Source of the DNA: Campylobacter upsaliensis
Lineage (GTDB): Bacteria; Campylobacterota; Campylobacteria; Campylobacterales; Campylobacteraceae
Direction: 5' to 3'
DNA: 64,000 nucleotides
NCBI RefSeq assembly: GCF_900637395.1
Contig: NZ_LR134372.1
Location: forward strand, 372,001 to 436,000
Shown here: one piece after another, positions 32,353 through 39,167 of the stretch
Layout: the number at the start of each line of letters is the position of its first letter
Position numbering within the stretch: the first letter of the stretch is position 1
The notes under the pieces: generated by a model
The model's input: only the letters and a program-made list of their open reading frames with translations
What the model was told of the DNA's origin: nothing
Database searches by the model: none
Made by a program: the position numbers and the translations under genes

Positions 32353-32946
32353 ATGATAACGATAAAAGATTTAATCACAAAGATAAGAACAAGGCTAAGA
32401 GATGAAAGCGAGGGGGAATTTCGCTTTAGAGATAGTGAGCTACTTGATGCGCTAAATTCGGCTTATTTGGACTTAAATTATCAATTTAAGCTAAATATTA
32501 AAAAATACACTAAGCAAGTAAGCCAAACGGATAATGTTTTACAAACAAATAAAATGTTTCTTTCTTTTGAAAAGGCGTATTTAAATAATGCGCCCCTTTC
32601 TTTTAAGGCTTATGATGAAAAGGCTAAGACTTTGCAAATTTCAAGCTTTAGCGACTTTCAAAGTCTTATTATCTTACCAAGCACGGCGGCTAATGGGACT
32701 TTAGAAGTCTTTGTCAATGAAAGCGTAAAGCTTGAAATGGATAGCATTTTAAGTAGTGGGGACTTTTTGGAAAATGCTTTAATTTTTAGCGTTTTAATTA
32801 GCATTTTTCAAATAGAAAGCAATGAGAGCAATTTGCAAAGAGTGGGTTTTTATGAAAATCTTTATAAAAAAGAAACGGACAGGCTAAGAGCCTTAATCTC
32901 AGGCACAAAAGAGGCAAGAAGCTTTCAAACCTATTTTAATTATTAA
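32353..32946 (+). CDS. Phage head-tail adaptor protein, 197 residues
   Basis: MITIKDLITKIRTRLRDESEGEFRFRDSELLDALNSAYLDL at the start is the typical pattern of gateway/adaptor proteins (DUF6682-like as I recall) that bind below the portal. Helices then a short beta region and a helical end fit. Ribosome binding site AAGGTAAG, 5 nt upstream. Confidence 0.65.
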   Translation: MITIKDLITKIRTRLRDESEGEFRFRDSELLDALNSAYLDLNYQFKLNIKKYTKQVSQTDNVLQTNKMFLSFEKAYLNNAPLSFKAYDEKAKTLQISSFSDFQSLIILPSTAANGTLEVFVNESVKLEMDSILSSGDFLENALIFSVLISIFQIESNESNLQRVGFYENLYKKETDRLRALISGTKEARSFQTYFNY

Positions 32947-32978
32947 GCCTTTTTTATAAGAAAATTTAGGCTTAAAAT
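32943..32978 (+). promoter_or_regulatory. T7-tract phage promoter element overlapping the adaptor stop
   Basis: TTAAGCC plus six Ts (32943-32955) and TAAAAT (32973-32978), 18 nt after the last T; 22 nt before the ATG at 33001. Confidence 0.5.
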
Positions 32979-33000
32979 CACACAAAAAAAAGGGGTTTTT

Positions 33001-33798
33001 ATGACAGATGAAGTAAGGGGAGGATTAACTCCTCCTAAAGAGGACTTTTATAACGAGCTTAAAGAGCTTTTAAAGGACAATGCCAAGTGGGTCGAGCAGG
33101 TGAAAATGAGCCTTGAGCTTTTGGCGCATTTGTATGATAGCTTTTTAAAGATAGAGAATAAATACGACACTTCTTTAAAAGAGTGCGAGAAAATCGCCCT
33201 TGAAGTGAAGCAAGAATACTTAAAAATAGAAGCTTTAAGCGTGGAAATAGGCGAGGACTTTTTGGAATTAAGAGAGGAGGCAAGAGGGCTTTTAGAGAGT
33301 ATGAGCCTAAAAGAAAGTGCGGTTTTAGAGGCTTTAAAAAAGGTGGAGCATTTAGCGCACGAAATGGAAGTTTATTTTAGCGAGATAGAGAATTTCAAAG
33401 TCAAATTAGAGCTTTTTAAGGAGGAAATGGCGGAGTTTAACGACACTTTTAACGCGCAAAAAAGCGAAGTTTTGCAAAGCATTGAGGACTTTAAACGCGA
33501 ATTTGCAGAGGATAAAATAAGACTTGAAGAAATGATTAATGATGCAAATGCTTCTTTAACGGGCTTTAGGACACAAATTTTACTAGAAAAAACTGAGCTT
33601 GAAGAGCGTTTAGAAAGTGCGAAACAAGATTTTACTAGCCTCACGCAAAACGCGACTAATGAGCTTTTAGGCAAAAAAGAGGAGATTAAAAACGAGCTTG
33701 AGGGCTTGGCAGAGCGTCATTTTGGCGAGCTTTATGCGCACATCTTTAACATTGAAAAGCTTTTAATGGAAAAAGGCGTGGTGAGTTTAGAGCAATAG
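33001..33798 (+). CDS. Coiled-coil tail protein, 265 residues
   Basis: Continuous acidic coiled coil from about residue 15 to the end, with only a short non-helical start (TDEVRGGLTPPKEDF). Such proteins form stalks or adaptors of tail spikes. It lies between the adaptor and the spike gene. No family is recognised. Confidence 0.6.
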   Translation: MTDEVRGGLTPPKEDFYNELKELLKDNAKWVEQVKMSLELLAHLYDSFLKIENKYDTSLKECEKIALEVKQEYLKIEALSVEIGEDFLELREEARGLLESMSLKESAVLEALKKVEHLAHEMEVYFSEIENFKVKLELFKEEMAEFNDTFNAQKSEVLQSIEDFKREFAEDKIRLEEMINDANASLTGFRTQILLEKTELEERLESAKQDFTSLTQNATNELLGKKEEIKNELEGLAERHFGELYAHIFNIEKLLMEKGVVSLEQ

Positions 33799-33822
33799 CC
33801 TCTCCACTCTACTAAAGAGGCT
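33797..33822 (+). terminator. Hairpin after the 33001 gene
   Basis: AGCCTCT (33797-33803) pairs perfectly with AGAGGCT (33816-33822), overlapping the stop region of the gene; only two Ts follow, so it may be a weak terminator. Confidence 0.4.
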
Positions 33823-33861
33823 TAAAAAGATAAAGTTAAGTTTAAACTAAGCAGAGTGAAG

Positions 33862-33867
33862 TATAAT
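33862..33867 (+). promoter_or_regulatory. Plus-strand -10 facing the 20-residue ORF
   Basis: TATAAT in the context AAGTATAATTTT. It would start an RNA near 33875 that is antisense to the 33897-33959 ORF. Confidence 0.45.
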
Positions 33868-33896
33868 TTTTTTGAAATTATTTTTTAGTTCTTGCT

Positions 33897-33959
33897 TTAG
33901 CTTTTAAGGGCTAAAACAAGGACAACTAAGACTACCATAAAAGCGATAATTTCAGTCAT
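33897..33959 (-). CDS. Candidate type I toxin peptide, 20 residues
   Basis: MTEIIAFMVVLVVLVLALKS: almost wholly hydrophobic. AAGGAGG lies 4 nt before ATG. The upstream GTTAAGTT and GGAGGC words resemble the leaders of the ORFs at 23782 and 37350. A hairpin pairing TTTAGC with GCTAAA covers the stop. It faces a TATAAT promoter on the other strand. These traits are those of a type I toxin with antisense RNA; function is inferred. Confidence 0.45.
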   Translation of the reverse strand: MTEIIAFMVVLVVLVLALKS

Positions 33960-34041
33960 CTTACCTCCTTTAGCATAAGCCTCCAGAGTTTCAACTTAAC
34001 GATGTAATAATAACTAAAACTAGCTTAAAAACTGCACTTTC

Positions 34042-34077
34042 TTAAGCCTTTTTTTCTTTTTAACTTTTTTCTAAATT
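34042..34077 (+). promoter_or_regulatory. T7-tract phage promoter element ahead of the tail spike gene
   Basis: TTAAGCC plus seven Ts (34042-34055) and TAAATT (34072-34077), 17 nt after the last T; 25 nt before the ATG. The 303-bp gap 33799-34101 also holds the 20-residue ORF and its antisense promoter. Confidence 0.5.
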
Positions 34078-34101
34078 TTGCAAAAAAAAGGAGTTTTTAA
34101 G

Positions 34102-35412
34102 ATGAGTTTAACACAAATTGAGGCAGATTTAAGGCAAAGTAGCGAGGCTTTGCAGGATTTAAGAAGCAAGTATGACGGGGCTTTGAGCAAGATAAATGAA
34201 GCAAATGAAGCGTGTAAAAATGAGCTTGAAAATCAAAAAACGGAGGCTTTGGAAGCCTTAGAGGCAAGTAAAGCCGAGCAAGGTGAGAAAATCACGGCAC
34301 TTGAGACTAAAATGGAGGAGTTAGAGAGCCGTTTTATCACAGATGAAAATCAAATCTTAATCAAAGTGGGAAATAACGCTGATGAGGGAGAAATCGCCTC
34401 TTTAAAAGAGGCTTTAAATTTATCTTTAAAATACTCTCCAAGTATCCCTAGCAGTGTAACGCGTGAAAAAAATAAGGTCGTTATAGAGATACAAGAAGGC
34501 TGGGAGTGGCGTGAAGCTATCGGGCTTTATCATATGGACTTATCTCATATCATCATCACGCAAAAGAATTTCAATGTGCCGATAATGTGCGATTTTAGTA
34601 GGGAAAATATGCACGCGGATAATGGCATCCTTACCAAGCTTTATTTAGATAATTCTAAAATAAGCATTAAAAAGCTATATCTAAAGGCTAAGGCTAAGGA
34701 GCTAACGGAAAATAATTGCTGGTTCAATAATTATATTTATAGCCGTTTTGGAAGCGGGGTCTTTATAGAGCATTTAAAGCTTGATGATAGTTTATTAACG
34801 ACTAGAAATTGCCGTCAAGCTGGGGGATATACTATCTTTACCGATGATGGATCGCAGCTTTTGGCACACAAAATTGAGATTATCAAAAGCAGCGCGACTA
34901 ATGAAAGCTTTGCTGTCTGCGAAAACTCAAGGGCTTATGTGGATCATCTCATACTAAGCGGAGGGAATAATAATTATAACGGCGTGCTTATCAATACCGC
35001 TTCAAGTGCGCATATAGGAAATATTACTATAAGCGGCAATAGCGGACATAACGGCGTGCTTATCAATACCGCTTCAAGTGCGCATATAGGAAATATTACT
35101 ATAAGCGGCAATAGCGGACATAACGGCGTGTTTATCAATACCGCTTCAAGTGCGTATATAGGAAATATTACTATAAGCTCTCGCTCAGGGCATCAACATC
35201 TCCTCATTGACGGGGCAAGGCTTACTAATCACGCTTCTTGTAATTTCACGGGTGGCAGCACGGGGAATAATCAAAAACTAGCAATCGTTAGAGGAGCTTT
35301 AGCATTGGTGGCTGGAAATGGCTACTCACGCGGGGCTGGAAATGATGCAAATCAAGCCGTAGGAGTGTGGTCAGCACATGGTAGCTGGTGCTTTTATGGT
35401 AACCGCACTTAA
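34102..35412 (+). CDS. Phage tail spike/fibre with beta-helix repeats, 436 residues
   Basis: The N-terminal 75 residues are coiled coil (trimer-forming stalk). From about residue 85 the chain has the short-strand rhythm of a right-handed beta helix, ending in 24-residue repeats GVLINTASSAHIGNITISGN plus SGHN at about residues 294-365. Such proteins bind host surface glycans and fix host range. A catalytic site cannot be assigned. ATG at 34102 has AAGGAG 9 nt upstream; the TTG at 34078 has none. The DUF4376 gene downstream is a usual partner of tail fibres. Confidence 0.75.
   Translation: MSLTQIEADLRQSSEALQDLRSKYDGALSKINEANEACKNELENQKTEALEALEASKAEQGEKITALETKMEELESRFITDENQILIKVGNNADEGEIASLKEALNLSLKYSPSIPSSVTREKNKVVIEIQEGWEWREAIGLYHMDLSHIIITQKNFNVPIMCDFSRENMHADNGILTKLYLDNSKISIKKLYLKAKAKELTENNCWFNNYIYSRFGSGVFIEHLKLDDSLLTTRNCRQAGGYTIFTDDGSQLLAHKIEIIKSSATNESFAVCENSRAYVDHLILSGGNNNYNGVLINTASSAHIGNITISGNSGHNGVLINTASSAHIGNITISGNSGHNGVFINTASSAYIGNITISSRSGHQHLLIDGARLTNHASCNFTGGSTGNNQKLAIVRGALALVAGNGYSRGAGNDANQAVGVWSAHGSWCFYGNRT
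34981..35178 (+). repeat. 72-bp tandem repeats in the tail spike gene
   Basis: Units start at 34981, 35053 and 35125. The first two units read as identical; the third departs after about 50 bp (TTT for CTT, TAT for CAT, then a new end). The unit length is a multiple of 3, so copy number can change without a frameshift and would add or remove beta-helix coils. Confidence 0.8.
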
Positions 35413-35479
35413 AGGTAAATTTAAAGGCTTTATTGAGGTGCTTTAAGTGAAAATCAAAACGCTTTCAACTTCAACGCGG

Positions 35480-35525
35480 TTATCCACAAGTGAAGCTTAA
35501 AACCCTGACGGGGTTTTTTTCACTT
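35480..35525 (+). terminator. A-type hairpin with TTATCCACA box
   Basis: TTATCCACA (35480-35488), outer stem AAGTGA/TCACTT, inner AAAACCC-TGAC-GGGGTTTT plus Ts. It follows the spike stop by 68 bp; no C or B hairpin comes before the next gene. Confidence 0.7.
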
Positions 35526-35620
35526 GGGCTAAAGCGTTTCATTATGAAAGATTTTGATTTTCTTTGGAAAGTTTAAAAGGCTTTTTAATAAGCTTGGAAA
35601 GTGAATAAAAAGGAATATAA

Positions 35621-36100
35621 ATGCAAAATGTAGAATTAAACACGGCGTGGGCGGATTTGAGTCTAGAAAGTATAAAGGCGAATTTGGAGTGGGCTTTAAC
35701 GCATCCTTATTTAAATCTATGGCTTGAAAATGCAGAAGCTAGTGAGGCTTTAGAAGTGAAAAAAGAGCTTAAAAAAGCAGAAATTACAAAAAAAAGAGAT
35801 GAAGCCATAAATGGAGGCGTAGAGTATAAAGGCAAGGTTTTTCAAAGCGGTGAAAAGGATAGAAATTTGCTAACCTCTACCACTTCGCTTTTTAGCATAA
35901 CTAAACAGGTGCCGCAGGGTTTTAAGTGGATAGCTAAGGACAATGAGGCGGTTAGCTTTACTTTGGAGGATTTAATCGCTTTGGGTGGCGTTATGGCTAA
36001 TGCTGTAAATACTCACACGATGAAGGCAAGGGAGCTAAAAGACAAAGTCGAAAAGGCGAAAAGCGTGGCGGCTTTGGAAAAAATACAAGTAGAGTTTTAA
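35621..36100 (+). CDS. DUF4376-domain tail fibre-associated protein, 159 residues
   Basis: The central KKRDEAINGGVEYKGKVFQSG motif is that of DUF4376, a domain found at phage tail fibre loci and thought to help fibre assembly. It directly follows the spike gene. Ribosome binding site AAAAGGAAT upstream of ATG. The next ORF starts 2 nt after its stop. Confidence 0.7.
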   Translation: MQNVELNTAWADLSLESIKANLEWALTHPYLNLWLENAEASEALEVKKELKKAEITKKRDEAINGGVEYKGKVFQSGEKDRNLLTSTTSLFSITKQVPQGFKWIAKDNEAVSFTLEDLIALGGVMANAVNTHTMKARELKDKVEKAKSVAALEKIQVEF

Positions 36101-36102
36101 AA

Positions 36103-36243
36103 ATGGTAGAGGTGGTTGGGGCTTTTTCTTTTGCTGATGTGCTAGAAATCTTAAAAATCACGCTCTTTTTTGCTTTGGTTTATGGCGTGGGAGGCTTTTT
36201 AGGCTATATGTTTGTAAATTCGCTTTTTGAAAGAGGCAAATAA
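36103..36243 (+). CDS. Small single-helix membrane protein, 46 residues
   Basis: One hydrophobic helix (about residues 17-39, ITLFFALVYGVGGFLGYMF) and a basic tail. It starts 2 nt after the stop of the DUF4376 gene and lacks its own clear ribosome binding site, so coupling is likely. Position between tail and lysis genes allows a holin-like or assembly role; unproven. Confidence 0.5.
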   Translation: MVEVVGAFSFADVLEILKITLFFALVYGVGGFLGYMFVNSLFERGK

Positions 36244-36502
36244 AGAGGCTTGAAAGCCTCGCAATGACGGGCGGATGGGGTGGGAATAGGCAAGCCTTAT
36301 AAGAAAGCTTAAAAGAAACGAGCAAAACTTAAGAGGCTTTTAGGTGGGGCTTAAGCCCTTAATGGAAAGTTCTTTTAAAATGGGTCAATATGCGGTGCTT
36401 AAATAAGCCAAAAAATAAACCTTATATCTTAAAAACAAAGGCTGGGTAAAACTAGCCTTTGCTTGTGATGTGAATTTAGAGCAAATTCAAAGCAAAACAA
36501 GG

Positions 36503-36675
36503 CAAAGGCGTAAGCCTTTGGGACGGACTGGGCTTTAGGTGTAGCAAGTTTAAAAGGCAAAACTGGGGCTTTAGTTAGGTTTAGGCGAGGCTTGGCAAAG
36601 GCGTAAGCCTTTGGGCGGGTCGTGCCTTTAGGTTTTGGTTCTTTTAGCGGAGCTTTGCTTCGCGGTGAAAAGAAC
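36503..36675 (+). promoter_or_regulatory. Two C hairpins and a B hairpin upstream of the DUF1353 gene
   Basis: C hairpins CAAAGGC/GCCTTTG at 36503-36520 and 36596-36613, each followed by GGG and CTTTAG words. B hairpin (36638-36675) pairs GTTCTTTT with AAAAGAAC around GCG/CGC: a third outer-stem sequence. The 452-bp gap 36244-36695 also has a small GAGGCTT/AAGCCTC hairpin near 36242. Confidence 0.6.
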
Positions 36676-36695
36676 ATTAAAAAAGTAGGTAAAAA

Positions 36696-37088
36696 ATGAG
36701 TTTAAAAAGGGTTGTTGTAAAGCCTTATGATAAATATAAATTTGAGGTTTGGGAGGATTTTAACTATCAAATAGAGCTAAAGGAAAATGAGTTTATAAGT
36801 GGGGTCGTGCCTAAGGGTTACACGACTGACGGAGCTTCTATACCACGCATTTTTTGGAGTTTTTATCCTCCTTATAAAAGTGAGTATTTTAGTGCTTGTG
36901 TTTTACACGATTATCTATGCAGTCGTGCAATGCACGAAACAAGCATAAAAGAGGCTTATAAAAGGGCGGATTTGGTTTTTTATAAGCATTTAAGGCTTTT
37001 AAATGTTAATTTTGCCACTTGCTTTATTTTTTATCACTGGGTCGATAAGTTTCATAAGCTTAAATGTTATTTTAAAGGGTGGAAATGA
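36696..37088 (+). CDS. DUF1353-family phage protein, 130 residues
   Basis: GYTTDGASIPRIFW and VLHDYLCSRAMH are the conserved motifs of DUF1353, a small domain common in phage lysis regions, with conserved Asp and His residues that suggest a hydrolase or metal-binding fold. The function is not established. Its stop overlaps the ATG of the next gene (ATGA). Confidence 0.7.
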   Translation: MSLKRVVVKPYDKYKFEVWEDFNYQIELKENEFISGVVPKGYTTDGASIPRIFWSFYPPYKSEYFSACVLHDYLCSRAMHETSIKEAYKRADLVFYKHLRLLNVNFATCFIFYHWVDKFHKLKCYFKGWK

Positions 37089-37270
37089 AAGCTTTAATGA
37101 AAAATAAGGTAATTAAGGCTAGGGCAATTTGTGAGGAGCTTTACCTCTTAAATGAGGATAGCTTGGAATTAGTGCTAGAGCTTTTAAATGATGATGAAAT
37201 AAACGACAAATACGGCGAAACGCTGGAGAATTTAAAGGAAAATTTGGAAAAAACGCATAATTTACTTTAG
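37085..37270 (+). CDS. Small acidic phage protein, 61 residues
   Basis: Helical and rich in Leu and Glu. ATG at 37085 overlaps the stop of the DUF1353 gene and has AAAGGG 5 nt upstream; the GTG at 37079 is less suitable. No family is recognised. Confidence 0.55.
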   Translation: MKALMKNKVIKARAICEELYLLNEDSLELVLELLNDDEINDKYGETLENLKENLEKTHNLL

Positions 37271-37330
37271 CCGATAGCCTTACAAATCGGCAGGAAGTAT
37301 TGTTTAAGGATAAGCTAAGTAAGGCTACTC

Positions 37331-37336
37331 TATAAT
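37331..37336 (+). promoter_or_regulatory. Plus-strand -10 facing the 28-residue ORF
   Basis: TATAAT; transcription would start near 37343 and run antisense to the 37350-37436 ORF. The first nucleotides fold in a strong hairpin, GGTTAAGGAGTT with AACTCTCTAGCC (11 of 12 pairs). Confidence 0.45.
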
Positions 37337-37349
37337 TTAAGTGTTGAAT

Positions 37350-37436
37350 TTAGTGTTGGTTAAGGAGTTTTAGTAACTCTCTAGCCAGCCTCAATGTTTC
37401 TACGATAAGCTTTAAAATCTTAATCCATAAATTCAT
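37350..37436 (-). CDS. Candidate type I toxin peptide, 28 residues
   Basis: MNLWIKILKLIVETLRLARE then LLKLLNQH: amphipathic helix sharing WIKI with the 24-residue ORF at 23782. The leader (TAAAATT, GTTTAAGTT, GCTAAC, AAAGGTGGCT) aligns with that ORF's leader. A CCGAT/ATCGG hairpin at about 37271-37290 could end its mRNA. A promoter on the other strand faces it. It is read as an AapA/IsoA-like type I module by analogy; the 306-bp gap 37271-37576 is taken up by it and the T7-tract promoter. Confidence 0.5.
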   Translation of the reverse strand: MNLWIKILKLIVETLRLARELLKLLNQH

Positions 37437-37514
37437 TTCAGCCACCTTTCTCCACCGAGTTAGCAACTTAAACAAGCAAATTTTAGCAAATTTACCTTAA
37501 AAAAACTGCCTTTT

Positions 37515-37550
37515 TTAATCCTTTTTTTCATACGCTTAAAAAGCTATCTT
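37515..37550 (+). promoter_or_regulatory. T7-tract phage promoter element ahead of the DUF5675 gene
   Basis: TTAATCC plus seven Ts (37515-37528) and TATCTT (37545-37550), 17 nt after the last T. Extended similarity to the 27066 copy through AAGCTATCTTTT and ACAAATT. Confidence 0.55.
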
Positions 37551-37576
37551 TTTACAAATTTAAAAAAGGATAGATT

Positions 37577-38035
37577 ATGAAAATTGAGATTATTAACAGA
37601 TATCAAGGCAAGTCTTGCGTTATTGGCAAGTTTAAGGTGTATGATGAAAACGGCGATTTAACTTTTCAATGCTTTTCTTTACAAGAGGATACCGCAGGGC
37701 TTGAAAGTGGCAAAGACTTAAGGATACCAGAGGGCGTTTATAAGCTAAAAAGGCATCCACACTCACGCTTTGAAGCGACTTTAAGAAAAATTACAGGGTA
37801 TGAAAAAGATGAAATGCTAAATGTTTATAATGATTTGGTGCCTTATGAAAGACATATTTTGATACACTGGGGAAACACGGATAAAGACACGCAAGGCTGT
37901 ATTTTACTTGGTGAAACAAAAACAAGCGATGAAAGCATAGGTGGAAGTAGGGCGGCTTGTAAATCATTTTATGATTTAATGCGAAGCGTAAATTTAGATA
38001 TGGTCGAGCTTGTTATAAAAGATGAATTAGAATAA
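37577..38035 (+). CDS. DUF5675-family phage protein, possible cell-wall enzyme
   Basis: 152 residues. ILIHWGNTDKDTQGCILLG is the conserved pattern of DUF5675, with His and Cys in the order seen in L,D-transpeptidase-like folds. In other phages this family sits at the lysis locus and is proposed to act on peptidoglycan. No other endolysin candidate is visible nearby, so it may be the lysis enzyme; inference. Followed 9 nt later by a membrane protein gene. Confidence 0.6.
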   Translation: MKIEIINRYQGKSCVIGKFKVYDENGDLTFQCFSLQEDTAGLESGKDLRIPEGVYKLKRHPHSRFEATLRKITGYEKDEMLNVYNDLVPYERHILIHWGNTDKDTQGCILLGETKTSDESIGGSRAACKSFYDLMRSVNLDMVELVIKDELE

Positions 38036-38044
38036 GGGGGCTTT

Positions 38045-38434
38045 ATGAGTGAAAGTGCTATAGCTTCGGCTTCTGCTTTAGGGAGCTTAAGCGGTGCTGG
38101 TTTGCTTGGAGTTATGGTTTTAACTTTGGCTGGGGTGGTGATACACTTATATAAAAAGCAAAGTGAAATCGTAGGTGAAAAGCAAGAAAGGCAATTAAAG
38201 AATTTAGAGGATATAAAGCAAAATCTAAAGGAAAATTCTGCCATACAAAAGGCGACTTTGGATACTTATAAGGAAAATAATAAAACTATGATGGAATTTA
38301 TAAGGGAGCATTGCAAAAATACAAATGAGGAGCTTAAAAGGGCAAATCTTAAGCTAGATGAAATAGATGATAATTTAGATGATTTAAAGGGCGTTGGGGC
38401 TTGGTTTAAAGACTTGCATAATATTAAGAAGTAG
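38045..38434 (+). CDS. Putative holin-like membrane protein, 129 residues
   Basis: One clear membrane segment (residues about 12-35, LGSLSGAGLLGVMVLTLAGVV) then a long charged coiled coil. Position between the DUF5675 gene and the spanins suggests a holin or antiholin role, although a single helix and long coiled coil are unlike classic holins. AAGGGGG ribosome binding site. Confidence 0.5.
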   Translation: MSESAIASASALGSLSGAGLLGVMVLTLAGVVIHLYKKQSEIVGEKQERQLKNLEDIKQNLKENSAIQKATLDTYKENNKTMMEFIREHCKNTNEELKRANLKLDEIDDNLDDLKGVGAWFKDLHNIKK

Positions 38435-38492
38435 GTAAAAGATGATGTTTATAAGTATGAATTTGAAAAAAACATTAAAGGAAAAACTGGGG

Positions 38493-38572
38493 CTTTTCAC
38501 GGAGTGAAAAGGGTGGGGACGCCTTTAGGTTTTGGTTCTTTTAGCGGAGCTTTGCTTCGCGGTGAAAAGAAC
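38493..38572 (+). promoter_or_regulatory. C and B hairpin leader of the spanin genes
   Basis: C hairpin CTTTTCAC-GGA-GTGAAAAG (38493-38511). B hairpin (38535-38572) GTTCTTTT/AAAAGAAC with inner GCG/CGC. It lies 24 nt before the ATG. Confidence 0.6.
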
Positions 38573-38595
38573 ATAAAAATAGAAAGTAGGTAAAA

Positions 38596-38988
38596 ATGTT
38601 TAGCATAATTAGCACGATTTTAGGCTTTTTTAAAGGCAATATGTTTTTTTACATCTCCTTAGCTTTGGCTTTGGGTGCAATAGGCTTTTTAACTTTAAGC
38701 TTAGAGGCACAAAAGGCAAGATATGAAAAGGTAAAAAATGATTTAAATATAAGCTTAGAGGCGAATTATAATCTAGCCTTAAGCCTTGAAACGCTTAAGC
38801 TAGAGCATAAAAAGCAAATAGAGGCAATAAGCGAAGCAAATGAGGAAAAAGAGCAGGTTAAAGAGAGGATTGAGTATGTTAATCGTTACATTGTTAAGAA
38901 GTATGAAAGCGGTGAAAATAATCTTACTAAGCTTTTTAATGCTATGGCTAACAGGCTGTGGGAGCAGAACTGGGCAGCAAATCGTTAA
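38596..38988 (+). CDS. Rz-like inner-membrane spanin
   Basis: 130 residues with one N-terminal membrane helix (about 15-36) and a periplasmic coiled coil, the form of i-spanins that join with an outer-membrane lipoprotein to fuse membranes at lysis. The call rests on topology plus the lipoprotein gene nested in its 3' end in another frame. Confidence 0.7.
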   Translation: MFSIISTILGFFKGNMFFYISLALALGAIGFLTLSLEAQKARYEKVKNDLNISLEANYNLALSLETLKLEHKKQIEAISEANEEKEQVKERIEYVNRYIVKKYESGENNLTKLFNAMANRLWEQNWAANR

Positions 38989-39160
38989 AGATGTCAAAAT
39001 CGTAAAGGTGCAAGTGCCAAAAGAGCTTTTAGAGCTTAAAACACTACCGAAGCCTTATGTTAATAGTGAAATTGAGATTTTAAACGCTTATTCTATGCTT
39101 TTTTATCACTATAAGCAATGTGTGATACAAATGGGGAAAATAAGGAAGCTAAGCGAATAA
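38903..39160 (+). CDS. Rz1-like outer-membrane spanin lipoprotein, nested in Rz
   Basis: 85 residues starting within the Rz gene, in the +1 frame. MKAVKIILLSFLMLWLTGC ends in a lipobox (LTGC, Cys19), the signal of a lipoprotein. The mature part is short and starts with GSRTGQQ. ATG at 38903 has AAGAAG upstream; an in-frame ATG at 38876 is possible. Overlap of 86 bp with Rz is the classic partly embedded arrangement. Confidence 0.7.
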   Translation: MKAVKIILLSFLMLWLTGCGSRTGQQIVKDVKIVKVQVPKELLELKTLPKPYVNSEIEILNAYSMLFYHYKQCVIQMGKIRKLSE

Positions 39161-39167
39161 ACTTCGC

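Noticed and set aside
34981..35178. Possible CRISPR-like array
   Set aside because: The units are directly joined without spacers and encode an in-frame protein repeat.
1861..35488. Cluster of TTATCCACA boxes as a replication origin
   Set aside because: Boxes are spread over 34 kb, one per intergenic hairpin, and no AT-rich unwinding region with box cluster is seen.
1861..38572. Intergenic hairpins as insertion sequences or MITEs
   Set aside because: No terminal inverted repeats with target duplications; copies always keep order relative to gene ends and starts.
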